Counted from the stretch's first letter, positions 25,793 to 33,670 are shown. The stretch: 35,119 nucleotides of DNA from Acaryochloris sp. CRU_2_0 (GCA_012034865.1 JAAUOM010000040.1:1-35119); one strand, 5' to 3'. Numbers and translations are program-made. Notes: a model not told the origin generated them from the sequence alone.

Positions 25793-26989
25793 ATGTCTGT
25801 ATCATCCAGTCAGAAGCGTCGAGAAATATATACTGTAGGTTCTCCTACCTCTTCCTACCAAATCCAGCAGCTTGGTCGTATTCTAGCCCAGTGCTTCAAC
25901 GTTTCCTTAGACTATTGGCACACCTATGTTCGTCAATTGGGACAGGACAATTTACGGTTGATTTGCGCTGGCAAGCAAATTCTGGGTGGTCTAAGCCTCT
26001 ATCCAATGGGGCAATGGTTTGGCGGTCAGCGCATCCCCATGCATGGCATTGCTGGCGTTGGCATAGCCCCAGAGTATCGGGGAGCAGGGGCAGCCTTGAC
26101 CCTGTTGACGGATACCGTCAAAACTCTGCATCAGCAAGGAGTACCCCTGGCAACCTTGTATGCCTCCACCTCGCAGCTCTATCGGCAGGTGGGCTTTGAG
26201 CAAGCGGGAACCTACTGTCAATATCAGATTCTTGCTGCATCCTTGGTGATAGGCGATCATTCCTTACCCATGAGCGCGATGGAGCCTAGCGATTTAAAGG
26301 TTCTCACCCAGATGTACCAGCAATACGCTCAACATACCAATGGCAACCTCGATCGCCATCCTGCCCTTTGGGAACAAATGCTAGAGACAGAAACGCCAAT
26401 TTATATCTATTGCATCGGTTCTGACCAGCAGCCTCAAGGATATGTGATCTTCACACATCAGGCAGTTTCTGGTGGGTATGACCTGCGTATTTTGGATGGG
26501 GTTTGGTTAACCCCATCCGCAGGTCAACGGCTTTGGACTTTCTTGGCGGATCACCGCTCTCTGGTTAGGAATATCCGTTGGTATGGTGCTCCTATAGAGG
26601 TTGGCCAACTGTTTTTGCCTGAGCAGACCTATCAGGTGTTGACAACGGAACGGTGGTTATTGCGGATTATCGATTTGCCCAAGGCTTTAACCTTGCGAGG
26701 ATATCCGCTAATGCTAGAGACAGAGCTGCATTTGCAGGTTGAAGATCCACAGTTGCCCCGGAACTCAGGCAACTTTGTTCTGCAAGTTGCTCAGGGTCAA
26801 GGACAAGTCCGCTCTGGTGGTCAGGGAGACCTCAAACTGAATATTCGCGGACTATCCCCCTTATACACCAGTATGCTGACGGCTCAGGAGCTACAGATGC
26901 TGGGTTTTTTGGAGGCATCCCCTGAAGTGTTGGCTTTAGCAACACTGCTATTTAGTGGTTCCCAACCTTGGCTGAGGGATCACTTTTAG
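25793..26989 (+). CDS. Eis-like GNAT family N-acetyltransferase
   Basis: A 398-residue protein; AAAGGGGTAAAG precedes the ATG. The N-terminal GNAT domain has the acetyl-CoA pyrophosphate loop GVGIAPEYRGAGAAL near residues 88-102 and a family-typical ATLYASTSQLYRQVGFEQAG. A second, degenerate GNAT-like domain (residues about 160-290) and a C-terminal sterol-carrier-like domain (LQVEDPQLPRNSGNFVLQVA, LSPLYTSMLTAQELQMLGFL) complete the Eis architecture. Eis proteins acetylate amines such as aminoglycosides or lysines. The cyanobacterial substrate is unknown, and resistance should not be assumed. Confidence 0.88.
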   Translation: MSVSSSQKRREIYTVGSPTSSYQIQQLGRILAQCFNVSLDYWHTYVRQLGQDNLRLICAGKQILGGLSLYPMGQWFGGQRIPMHGIAGVGIAPEYRGAGAALTLLTDTVKTLHQQGVPLATLYASTSQLYRQVGFEQAGTYCQYQILAASLVIGDHSLPMSAMEPSDLKVLTQMYQQYAQHTNGNLDRHPALWEQMLETETPIYIYCIGSDQQPQGYVIFTHQAVSGGYDLRILDGVWLTPSAGQRLWTFLADHRSLVRNIRWYGAPIEVGQLFLPEQTYQVLTTERWLLRIIDLPKALTLRGYPLMLETELHLQVEDPQLPRNSGNFVLQVAQGQGQVRSGGQGDLKLNIRGLSPLYTSMLTAQELQMLGFLEASPEVLALATLLFSGSQPWLRDHF

Positions 26990-27031
26990 CTGCTTCGGCG
27001 AGAAGCCCAGCAAAATAGTCTTGACAGACCA

Positions 27032-27480
27032 CTAGGGTAAGAACCGAATTTTTTCTTGCTCACTGGGTATTCGGCAGGTTGATCGTCGTCCCAGCAGTTG
27101 ATAGCGATGGCGGGCGATCAGTCTATAGAGTTTGTCTCGAACAGAACGAGGGATAAAGCTAATTAAGCTAAAAATTGACCAAATACTGCCTAAGCGGTGG
27201 CAAATTTGGATAAATGCATCCGACTGCTGGTATAGATGGGTGTTGTCTAGATAGTAAATAGACCATTCGGCTCGATTTAGGGGTAAGGGGGGTAAATATT
27301 GCTGAGCAGTTTGTCCTTGTAGGGGTGCAATCAGGATCTGCCCAGAGGGGTCTATCTTCAGCAGTGCATCCACAAATCCATTGCACATCACACACTCGCC
27401 ATCAAAAAAACGATGGGTTGATGGATCGCCTTGTTAAGGTGATCGGGTGGGTGACGGATTGCTTGGGGAGTGACCTGCAT
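27032..27480 (-). pseudogene. DCC-family thiol-disulfide oxidoreductase (DUF393), frameshifted
   Basis: A minus-strand gene in two frames. From ATG 27480 the first frame reads MQVTPQAIRHPPDHLNKA to QPIVF. At the T7 run (plus 27404-27410) the frame is lost; one more T would give QPIVFFDGECVMCNGFVDAL, the DCC-family start with its redox-type CxxC (Cys-Val-Met-Cys). The rest (to FLP at 27032) carries IYYLDNTHLYQQSDAFIQIC, IWSIFSLISFIPRSVRDKLY and the final RYQLLGRR, normal for the family (about 145 residues intact). The downstream open frame starting at ATG 27391 lacks the complete CxxC site. Either real inactivation or a homopolymer error. Thioredoxin-fold; partner unknown. Confidence 0.8.
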
Positions 27481-27521
27481 GGGTTGACTATAGTTGTATT
27501 GTGATCGTAACCAGTGGGTTT

Positions 27522-27866
27522 TTATTGAGCGTCGGCAGGAACAACTTGGGGCAGTCCCATACTAAAATTTCGAACCCGACTGCTGAGGTTATAGCCGACG
27601 ACACCTTTTTGCAGGAGCGATCGCACATAGTGTTCTAAATCAGACCCAATCCGGCGTAGGTTGTAATCGGTTAAATCTTCACCGGAGTAAGCTTCTACCA
27701 AGTCATCAAATTTGGCATAAACCCGCTGGAGAGCATCTTCATCCCACACTAGCTCGTTGTCAGGGTCAATATCGAGGGTCAACACACTCTCGCTGGGAAT
27801 CAACTCATTTTTGTCCACCTCTGCGGTGTAAATGTGGATGTGACGGGTGGTGGACTTTAGTAGCAT
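27522..27866 (-). CDS. ndhM: NAD(P)H-quinone oxidoreductase subunit M
   Basis: A 114-residue subunit of the cyanobacterial NDH-1 complex, the ferredoxin-plastoquinone oxidoreductase of respiration, cyclic electron flow and CO2 uptake. It is a peripheral, oxygenic-phototroph-specific subunit on the cytoplasmic arm. Recognisable conserved sequence: STTRHIHIYTAEVDKNELIP, LTLDIDPDNELVWDEDALQR, VYAKFDDLVEAYSGEDLTDY, NLRRIGSDLEHYVRSLLQKG. Start ATG 27866. Its presence is strong evidence that the host is a cyanobacterium. No other ndh genes are adjacent, which is normal. Confidence 0.95.
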   Translation of the reverse strand: MLLKSTTRHIHIYTAEVDKNELIPSESVLTLDIDPDNELVWDEDALQRVYAKFDDLVEAYSGEDLTDYNLRRIGSDLEHYVRSLLQKGVVGYNLSSRVRNFSMGLPQVVPADAQ

Positions 27867-27976
27867 AGGTTAAGGTTCCAACAGATACATTTACTGCACC
27901 CATTGTAAACATTCGCTGCGGGTTCCGATCAACCATTGGACTGCAATTTTAGGTGTGGGTAGGGTCAGGAAAACGC

Positions 27977-28671
27977 TTAAGCATTTCCGTACACTGGGAT
28001 GGCAGCTCCCCGCACATCTTTGGCAGCATCAGAGGCTAGAAAGCAAATGACCTGGGCTAAAGATTCAGGTTTGACCCACTGAGCGGCGTTGTCTGCGCCC
28101 ATGGCTTCGCGATTGCTGGGGGTATCAATAATGCTGGGTAGCACGACATTGGCGGTGATGTTGGTGCCTTTGGTTTCCTCTGCGATCGCTTGGGTCAATG
28201 CCACTACCCCAGCCTTAGCTGCACAATAGGCTGCTAATTGTCCCCCGGGCTGGACAGCTCCCCGTGATCCCACTGTGACAATCCGCCCATAATTATGCTG
28301 CAACATACGTTTGAGGCTATGTTTACAGACTAGAAAAGTGGTATTCAAATTGAGGTGCAAATCCCGTTGCCAGTCAGCAAAGGCATACTCATGGGTTTTG
28401 CCCATCGAAAAACCCCCCACTAGATGAATCAAGGCATCCACCCGATCCATGCCTTCAACCAGCTCTGCTACAGAGGCCTCTTTACCCAGATCCGTTGCTA
28501 CAAAATGGGTTCTCACCAATTCCGCCGGAGACAGGATCTGTTTCAATCGCTCCACTTCTAGTTCAGCAAGGTAGGGAAGGGTCACTTCAGCACCCATCGC
28601 TAAGACTTGAGGCGTTACCCCAACCCTAATCCTCCTGTACCCCCTGTGATCAATATTTGCCTGTTTCGCAT
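27977..28671 (-). pseudogene. Short-chain dehydrogenase/reductase, frameshifted near its start
   Basis: From ATG 28671 the minus strand reads MRNRQILITGGTGGLGLG, the nucleotide-binding TGGxGxxG start of an SDR, then meets a stop. The remaining body is in the next frame from VTPQVLAMGAEVTLPYLA onward. Adding one G to the four-base run at plus 28618-28621 joins them. The body has VDALIHLVGGFSMGKTHEYA, the Ser of IVTVGSRG and the YCAAKAG active-site Tyr-xxx-Lys, then NVVLPSIIDTPSNR. Full length would be about 232 residues. The longer open frame beginning upstream in another frame is a chance extension. All active-site residues are present, so the break is recent or an error. Confidence 0.82.
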
Positions 28672-28780
28672 ATTGTGATCTTTGTCCCTGCCTTAACTGA
28701 AGTTTCCACCTCAATATCTTGAGAGGGATAAAATCCAGAGATGAATCCACCTAAATAACCGCATGGGGTAATTGACATAC

Positions 28781-30037
28781 TCATCCAACCAACCTGACGG
28801 TATGCTTGGAGATTCTTTGAGTCACCCCAAAGATTTCCTGCTTCACAGCTTGCCAACTAGACTGAGTAACCCCAATCCCCGTCACATCAGCTCCACAGGC
28901 GTTTTCAATTACCCGTTGCCCACGGGCACAAATGACTTGAGCGGCAGCGATATCTCTAGGTTTGGTTGCCCCGCACTTCAGACATCGACTGATGCGAACA
29001 CTCAAATCTTTTTGAACTCTAGCTCCACAGTCAGGACATTCTTGGCTTGTGCCATAAGCATCGACTTTGCCGTAAAACACATCGTGCTTAAAGCACACCC
29101 AAGGCAGAATTTGATTGGTGAATTGCCCTAGCCCTGCATCCAGCGTGTGTTTGCCCAGCATTCCTTTCGCCATGATGCGGAAGTCTAAATCCTCGACAAA
29201 AATCATTCCAGCGCCATCGCACAGATGATGGGCTAGTTTGAAATGCCAGTCTTTGCGAGTATCGCCAATGCGCTGGTGCTGCCTTGCAATCTTCCGGTTC
29301 AGCTTTTGCCGATTCGCAGACCCTTTTTGCTTCTTCTTAAGCCGTCGTTGCAGCAATGTCAGCTTGCGGTGTTGCTCATTGAAAAAGTGAGGACGCTTGA
29401 CTTGTTCCCCTTCAGAAGTTGACAAGAAATACTCAAGCCCAACATCAATCCCTATCGGATGACCTGACGGCATCGCGGCGGGGATATCAACCTCAGCTTG
29501 AAGGCTCAACATGACAAAGTACCCTGATGCCTTGCGAACAATTCGGGCTTGCTTCACCTGAAACAGTGCCGGAATCTCCCGTGACCATCGAACCTTAACT
29601 AGCCCCAGTTGCGGCAATTTGATTCCCTCTTTGCTGATGCAGTTTTTCAGCATCTGAGGAAAGACAAACGACCTCGACCGCGCTTGGTTTTTGAACCGAG
29701 GGAACCCACGCTTTTTAGACTTCATCTCCTCAAATGCTCTGTCCAAGTTCCTTAAAACTTGTTGGAGTACCTGAGCGTTGACCGTCTTCAGTTCGGGGTT
29801 AAACTCCTTTGCTACAGTTAACCCCTGAGCCTGAACGTGGTAGCCAGGAAAGGGTTCGTCAGGAGACAGGATATATTCTTGAACGATTGAGCAGGCATTA
29901 ATGGGTGACTTCCGAGAATTCAGCCAGTCCTTGCGTTCCCGCAGGGCATAATTCCAGACCTTGCGGCACACTGATAAAGTGTGCTCAATCTCTAAAACCT
30001 GCGCGTCAGTTGGTTCTAGCTTGAATTTCCAGGTCAT
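28781..30037 (-). CDS. tnpB: RNA-guided nuclease TnpB (IS200/IS605 family)
   Basis: 418 residues from ATG 30037 (start MTWKFKLEPTDAQV); an ATG at 30046 and a longer frame to 30112 exist, but the family begins here. There is an N-terminal helical domain, WED-like strands (KLPQLGLVKVRWSREIPALF), then RuvC: IGIDVGLEYF with Asp198, IFVEDLDF with Glu282 and KPRDIAAAQ with Asp362, all three catalytic acids intact. A zinc ribbon with two CxxC pairs (CPDC and CLKC, Cys334-355) sits in the usual place. TnpB cuts DNA guided by an RNA transcribed from its own 3' end. An intact RuvC with no TnpA suggests a tnpB-only element that relies on other transposases to move. Confidence 0.92.
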   Translation of the reverse strand: MTWKFKLEPTDAQVLEIEHTLSVCRKVWNYALRERKDWLNSRKSPINACSIVQEYILSPDEPFPGYHVQAQGLTVAKEFNPELKTVNAQVLQQVLRNLDRAFEEMKSKKRGFPRFKNQARSRSFVFPQMLKNCISKEGIKLPQLGLVKVRWSREIPALFQVKQARIVRKASGYFVMLSLQAEVDIPAAMPSGHPIGIDVGLEYFLSTSEGEQVKRPHFFNEQHRKLTLLQRRLKKKQKGSANRQKLNRKIARQHQRIGDTRKDWHFKLAHHLCDGAGMIFVEDLDFRIMAKGMLGKHTLDAGLGQFTNQILPWVCFKHDVFYGKVDAYGTSQECPDCGARVQKDLSVRISRCLKCGATKPRDIAAAQVICARGQRVIENACGADVTGIGVTQSSWQAVKQEIFGVTQRISKHTVRLVG

Positions 30038-30067
30038 GCTTAGCATCTCTACATAGTAGCATAAATT

Positions 30068-30119
30068 GTGTAGATTGTCAGTTGTGCGGCTCGATGCCGC
30101 TAAAACTGACAATCTACAC
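30068..30119 (-). repeat. Perfect 16-bp hairpin with inner stem, tnpB left end
   Basis: Bases 30068-30083 pair perfectly with 30104-30119 (16 bp). Within the loop GCGGC (30086-30090) pairs with GCCGC (30096-30100). It lies 31 bases upstream of the tnpB start. It could be a left-end recognition palindrome of the IS200/IS605 element or a structured leader of the tnpB mRNA. Confidence 0.75.
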
Positions 30120-30120
30120 C

Positions 30121-30148
30121 TCCAACCATAGCTGAAAGCTTGGTTGGA
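30121..30148 (-). repeat. Second hairpin at the tnpB left end
   Basis: TCCAACCA (30121-30128) pairs with TGGTTGGA (30141-30148), with an inner AGCT/AGCT pair and a GAA loop. It shares the TTGGTTGGA word with the right end of the element (minus strand near 28784-28794), hinting that both ends use related sequence. Confidence 0.6.
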
Positions 30149-30287
30149 GTACTGGTCGGTTCCTCGACAGATGAAATGATTTCTCCCTAAATTTTATCTC
30201 AAAGGGATAATGAGGTGGAACGTTTCCGTCTAAACGCCTAGAATAGGATAATCGATGGATTAGTATCCGCCAGATGATAGGGCGTAT

Positions 30288-30488
30288 CTAACGGATGGGG
30301 GAGGGATTAGTTTTGTGTATGGGTACATTTGTGAATAGGTCATCGAAGCGTTGATTGACCCAAACAACCCTAAGGATGAGCAGGTGATTAAATCCGTCTT
30401 CACTCCATCTCACCCCCTTAAAGCGTTGCTGAATCAACCATTTACAGAAACTCTCGGCCATCCCTGAACCGAGTGGGATGAATGCAGG
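30288..30488 (-). pseudogene. ISKra4-like transposase C-terminal remnant
   Basis: A minus-strand frame of about 66 codons closes at 30288-30290 and reads IPLGSGMAESFCKWLIQQRF, KGVRWSEDGFNHLLILR and WVNQRFDDLF. This is the terminal GSGxxES...KG...RWS...G...LR pattern of ISKra4-type transposases. The upstream part is missing (stop TAA just before) and no start is present. It is a decayed scrap of an insertion. Confidence 0.65.
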
Positions 30489-30570
30489 TTAGGGTTATTC
30501 CCACCCAAAGGGATGTTGTCAGCTCCTGTAAGTTTGCAATAATAGAGAATGAGGCAATGGATGATAAGGA

Positions 30571-31059
30571 ATGACTACCGATCAATCAAGCCCTGAGCTA
30601 ACCTACACTCAAGAGCAAGTCCAGCAGATCTTAAATCTTGCGATCGCACAGCAAGCCTACGAGGGTGAGTTTTCCTATACCCAATTGGTGGAAATTGCCG
30701 AAGAATTGGGCATTTCTCCAACTGCCCTAAACTATGCCGCTCAAGCGCTACAAACCCAACGAAGTGAGTTGGTCAAGCGGCAAAACTTTGACACTTATCT
30801 AAAGGCCAATCTCCGCAAGCAAGTTGGTCGGTATGCGATCGCCAATTCTAGCTTTATTCTTCTCAACCTGTTAATGGGATTTTCTACTCCTTGGTCTCTC
30901 TACATCGCCTTACTGTGGGGGCTACGACTGGGCTTGAATGCTTGGAATGTCTATCACACCCAGGATGAAGCCTACGAAAAAGCGTTCCAACGATGGGAAC
31001 GCAAACATCAACTCCAGCAAAAAGTTAACAATTGGTTAGAGCGACTCCTCAGCGCCTAA
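30571..31059 (+). CDS. 2TM domain-containing protein
   Basis: A 162-residue protein (AAGG precedes the ATG). Residues 10-75 are soluble and helical (TYTQEQVQQILNLAIAQQAY, EELGISPTALNYAAQALQTQ), like the N-terminal domain often joined to the 2TM module. Residues 88-125 contain two membrane helices (YAIANSSFILLNLLMGF and WSLYIALLWGLRLGLNAWNVY), followed by a basic tail (EKAFQRWERKHQLQQK). The family is common in cyanobacteria, sometimes fused to kinases or histidine kinases; the function alone is unknown. It lies just upstream of the attC-like region and may be the last chromosomal gene before it. Confidence 0.8.
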   Translation: MTTDQSSPELTYTQEQVQQILNLAIAQQAYEGEFSYTQLVEIAEELGISPTALNYAAQALQTQRSELVKRQNFDTYLKANLRKQVGRYAIANSSFILLNLLMGFSTPWSLYIALLWGLRLGLNAWNVYHTQDEAYEKAFQRWERKHQLQQKVNNWLERLLSA

Positions 31060-31427
31060 GGAACGTGTTTGAAAAGTCGAGCAGGCTGAAACACAGGCGA
31101 GGAGATTGGAAAGCCAAGAATTGGTTAGCCCCCTTCTGGCGACGGTACTTATAAACGTTTTGTTGGCATCATCACTTTAGTCTGTCTAATATCAACAGTA
31201 CTATCCAATGGGAATCCAAAACCTCAGAATGGGATTACTTTGGATCAAGTCTTGAAAGGTAGAGTAGGTTGAGTTCAGTTCCAGCCTTCAAATCTTTCCA
31301 CACACACAAAAGAAGCGTTCACCGATCTGTTGGTTGAGAAGTACAGGCTACCAGGATTCGGGCAGTGACTCTTTGTGATGCGTCTCCTTTAATGTTGTCC
31401 CTTAAACGCTGGTAGGTTGTTGACGAG
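31060..31427. other. Gene-free stretch, possible empty cassette
   Basis: About 370 bases with no credible ORF. It begins shortly before GTTAGCCCCC at 31124-31133, which matches in 9 of 10 bases the reverse complement of the start of the first attC-like site (GAGGGCTAAC, 31425-31434). This may be a short cassette without a gene. Confidence 0.35.
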
Positions 31428-31513
31428 GGCTAACGCTATGTTGGTGTGGACGGAACAGAGTTTGTTTGTGGGAGTTCGAGGTTATCTGCCACCGTATAAC
31501 TTTATCGTTAGAT
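31428..31513 (+). other. attC-like integron recombination site 1
   Basis: The left core GGCTAAC (31428-31434; 6 of 7 to RYYYAAC) and right core GTTAGAT (31507-31513; perfect GTTRRRY) are about 80 bases apart. The intervening arms are imperfectly palindromic (TAACG.TA..GTT near the left end against TAACGATAAAGTT on the reverse of the right end). It shares ACAGAGTTTGTTTG and the ACTTTATCGTT end with site 2. Confidence 0.65.
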
Positions 31514-32626
31514 GGCTAGCCGTAACTGCTTAGATTCATATTCCATGAGAGATAGTGGCATTATTACTTCAGGATTGATAAGGAAATCTTGAGTAACTTG
31601 CGCTACAACTTGTGCTAGGTCGCAGGGGACAGCGTTACCTATTTGTCTATAGATCGAGCTTTGTCCGCCGATAAACTGGTAATCATGTGGAAAAGTCTGT
31701 ATTCTAAGTGACTCGTCAATTGTTAATCGTCTAAGTCTTTTAGGTGCGGCCTCTAAAGATAATGATTTTCCTCCTTTCATCAAGTGAGAGTGATACCATT
31801 CAACCCAGCTGTCTTGACCAAAATAGCAATGATCTTCATCAATAATTGGTGTTTTATTCCCACCCATAGAAGCATGGAGAGCACATGAATATCCATCAGG
31901 ATTCAATGGTCTGCCCTGACCATTGAACATCATTCCTGCATAGGGAGATCTTCGCATTACTGGATTTGCGGCTATGGTAACTTTTGCATTACATATCCGC
32001 TGATTGTTCTTAGAACCTGCGACCCCTAGAGGTGAAATAATATCTCTAACCGTAGGAGATGGCTTTTTATACCGATCAAACTTTGCCTCTAAATTGCTAA
32101 TGTCTTCAACATCTCGGAACCCAATCAGAAACATGCGTTCTCGGGATTGTGGCACTCCGAAATCAGATGAATTGAGTATCACCAGCTTATATTTATATCC
32201 CAATTGCCTAGCTAAACGGAAAAGCTTTTGACGAATCTCAGCCCATTTATCAAGAACCGCTAATGCCTTAACATTCTCACAAATAAAAGCCCGAGGTCGT
32301 GTAAGCCTTACAGCTTCCATGAAGACCCATAGCAATTTGCTACGGGGATCATCAGGGTTCATCTTTCCAGCTACAGAAAAACCCTGACAGGGTGGACCAC
32401 CAAAAATGATATCGACCCCCTCAAATCGACGTATATCAGTCAAGTTCTTATTGATGTCGCCACACTTGATAATCTCTCCTGGATGGTTTGCCTCATATGT
32501 GAGACAAGCGTCCCTGTCAATGTCATAGGCACTAACAACCTCAACTCCTGCTCGGATGAATCCAACATCCATACCGCCTGCGCCAGAGAAAAGGGAGAGT
32601 CCTGATAAAAGTGTTTTGTTCTTCAT
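31508..32626 (-). CDS. C5-cytosine DNA methyltransferase (type II)
   Basis: 372 residues from ATG 32626; the frame runs back to a TTG at 32662, but ATG leaves the 46-base control gap. All main m5C-methylase motifs are present: I LSLFSGAGGMDVGF, IV GGPPCQGFS with the catalytic Cys, VI FICENVKAL, VIII SSDFGVPQSRERMFLIG, a variable target-recognition region, and X YRQIGNAVPCDLA. The TAA stop lies inside the attC core GTTAGAT, so the gene fills the cassette to its edge. It is divergent from the regulator and the SacI-like restriction gene, and M.SacI is itself an m5C enzyme, which fits. Predicted active, with specificity unknown (GAGCTC is a guess from the partner). Confidence 0.93.
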   Translation of the reverse strand: MKNKTLLSGLSLFSGAGGMDVGFIRAGVEVVSAYDIDRDACLTYEANHPGEIIKCGDINKNLTDIRRFEGVDIIFGGPPCQGFSVAGKMNPDDPRSKLLWVFMEAVRLTRPRAFICENVKALAVLDKWAEIRQKLFRLARQLGYKYKLVILNSSDFGVPQSRERMFLIGFRDVEDISNLEAKFDRYKKPSPTVRDIISPLGVAGSKNNQRICNAKVTIAANPVMRRSPYAGMMFNGQGRPLNPDGYSCALHASMGGNKTPIIDEDHCYFGQDSWVEWYHSHLMKGGKSLSLEAAPKRLRRLTIDESLRIQTFPHDYQFIGGQSSIYRQIGNAVPCDLAQVVAQVTQDFLINPEVIMPLSLMEYESKQLRLAI

Positions 32627-32672
32627 GTATGCGATTTTGGCATATTTGCCTTTCCAAATCAAGATCTAAATC
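32627..32672. promoter_or_regulatory. Divergent control region of the R-M locus
   Basis: Only 46 bases separate the methyltransferase ATG from the regulator ATG, so the promoters overlap. It contains a direct repeat AAATCA (32656-32661 and 32668-32673) flanking the palindrome AGATCT (32662-32667), a plausible operator for the HTH protein. The assignment is by position only. Confidence 0.45.
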
Positions 32673-32933
32673 ATGGAAAGTCAAAAGCAGTCTATCTCAA
32701 GTATTCATGATCCTGAGTACCACAGGATAGTTGATACGCTTATTGCTCTACGGGAAAAAGCAAAACTCTCTCAAAAGGCGATCGCCCACGAGATTGGCTT
32801 GACGCAGCCTGACGTTTCCAAAATAGAGCGTCGGGAACGCCGAATCGACGTTCTAGAAGCACTACGATGGGTGCGGGCTACAGATGCTGACCCTGCTGAA
32901 TTTTTCGCCCAGTTCGCTAATTCAGAGGGTTGA
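32673..32933 (+). CDS. XRE/Cro-type HTH regulator, likely controller (C) protein
   Basis: An 86-residue protein with one XRE helix-turn-helix over residues 20-70 (TLIALREKAKLSQKAIAHEI, GLTQPDVSKIERRERRID, VLEALRWVRATD). Small HTH proteins placed just before a restriction gene usually act as C proteins that delay endonuclease expression and tune the methyltransferase. It sits head-to-head with the methyltransferase, and its stop is 2 bases before the ATG of the restriction gene, giving a tight two-gene unit. No known C-protein box was identified with certainty. Confidence 0.88.
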   Translation: MESQKQSISSIHDPEYHRIVDTLIALREKAKLSQKAIAHEIGLTQPDVSKIERRERRIDVLEALRWVRATDADPAEFFAQFANSEG

Positions 32934-32935
32934 GC

Positions 32936-33670
32936 ATGAGTCTTACCAAACCAACCGTCGATCAAAGAGCAGCCGAGCAACTTCTCCGAGAAGCGATCGC
33001 AATAGCACAAGATGATTCTAGAGAGATTCCGGCGACAGAATGGGATATCGAGATCAGAACTATCATTCAAGGAAAACATCTGACTTTCAGATACATTCTC
33101 GTGACTGCTCTTTTAGGCAAATCAACTAACCCAAGTATCAATGCCCTTGCGCTTCAAGCAGGGGCTGATGTTGAAGGAGCTTATGATGCCCGAAGCTTAT
33201 GTCATGGGGTTGTAGTGCTGCTTGAGCGTCAATTGCTTAATAGCTTGCTGGGAGGCTCAAATGAGCCTTTTCTCAATAAGCCTGCCCGCTTTCCAATGAT
33301 ATCTCCATCAAATGTAGTGAGGGCTGGTAAAGATAGAGAGCTTTTACTTATCCTGCACAAGGTGCTGTCTGAGGTGGAAACATCTGAACAGGCTTTTAAT
33401 AGTCTCTGTACCGCTGTGCGATTTACTATTGAAAGACAAACTGCTCGAAGTGGACTTCTTCCTCAACTGTTAGAATCAGCAGACTCTCACTTAAAAACCA
33501 TTGAATTTATTGATGCATGTGTCACCAAGTCGATTGAAGGGCAGGTTGCTGCAATCCTAGCAGGAACTGTCCTATCCATATATTTTGATCAATTTGAAGG
33601 CTTTGAGGTCATTGTTCATCCGGTCAATCAGAGTGGTGCTTCTTCTAACGTGTATTGGTTCATCTCTTGA
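32936..33670 (+). CDS. SacI-like restriction endonuclease, truncated
   Basis: 244 residues from ATG 32936 (GAGGG 7 bases ahead; a TTG at 32930 is also in frame). The N-terminal helical part resembles the SacI family (RE_SacI) as I recall it: HLTFRYILVTALLGKSTNPS, GAYDARSLCHGVVV, EPFLNKPARFPMI and VVRAGKDRELLLIL, then GFEVIVHPVNQSGASSNV. In the family the PD-(D/E)xK core should follow that last segment. Here six codons (through YWFIS) lead to TGA. C-terminal family-like sequence resumes beyond in other frames (33650-33919). The protein therefore probably lacks its nuclease centre. SacI itself is about 358 residues. The family call is moderate confidence. Confidence 0.7.
   Translation: MSLTKPTVDQRAAEQLLREAIAIAQDDSREIPATEWDIEIRTIIQGKHLTFRYILVTALLGKSTNPSINALALQAGADVEGAYDARSLCHGVVVLLERQLLNSLLGGSNEPFLNKPARFPMISPSNVVRAGKDRELLLILHKVLSEVETSEQAFNSLCTAVRFTIERQTARSGLLPQLLESADSHLKTIEFIDACVTKSIEGQVAAILAGTVLSIYFDQFEGFEVIVHPVNQSGASSNVYWFIS

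Larger units (their letters stand above)
28772..30148 (-). mobile_element. IS200/IS605-family tnpB-only (IS1341-type) element
   Basis: The element contains tnpB without tnpA. The right end on the minus strand is likely at GAGTATGTCAA, whose last bases lie at 28772-28776, a typical position just past the tnpB stop where the omega/re RNA is encoded. The left end is upstream of tnpB, with two strong hairpins (30068-30119 and 30121-30148) resembling subterminal palindromes of this family. Exact left boundary and target motif are not determined. Confidence 0.6.

Noticed and set aside
25793-26989. Antibiotic-resistance gene (aminoglycoside acetyltransferase)
   Set aside because: The protein is Eis-like, but family membership alone does not show resistance, and nothing around it suggests a resistance context.
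28672-28856. Small minus-strand ORFs between the SDR and tnpB
   Set aside because: They come from chance extension of the SDR frame upstream of its true start and from the tnpB right end.
30286-30292. ATCTAAC as a further attC left core
   Set aside because: It lies at the stop codon of the ISKra4-like remnant, has no matching right core or palindromic arm, and lacks the shared ACTTTATCGTT end.
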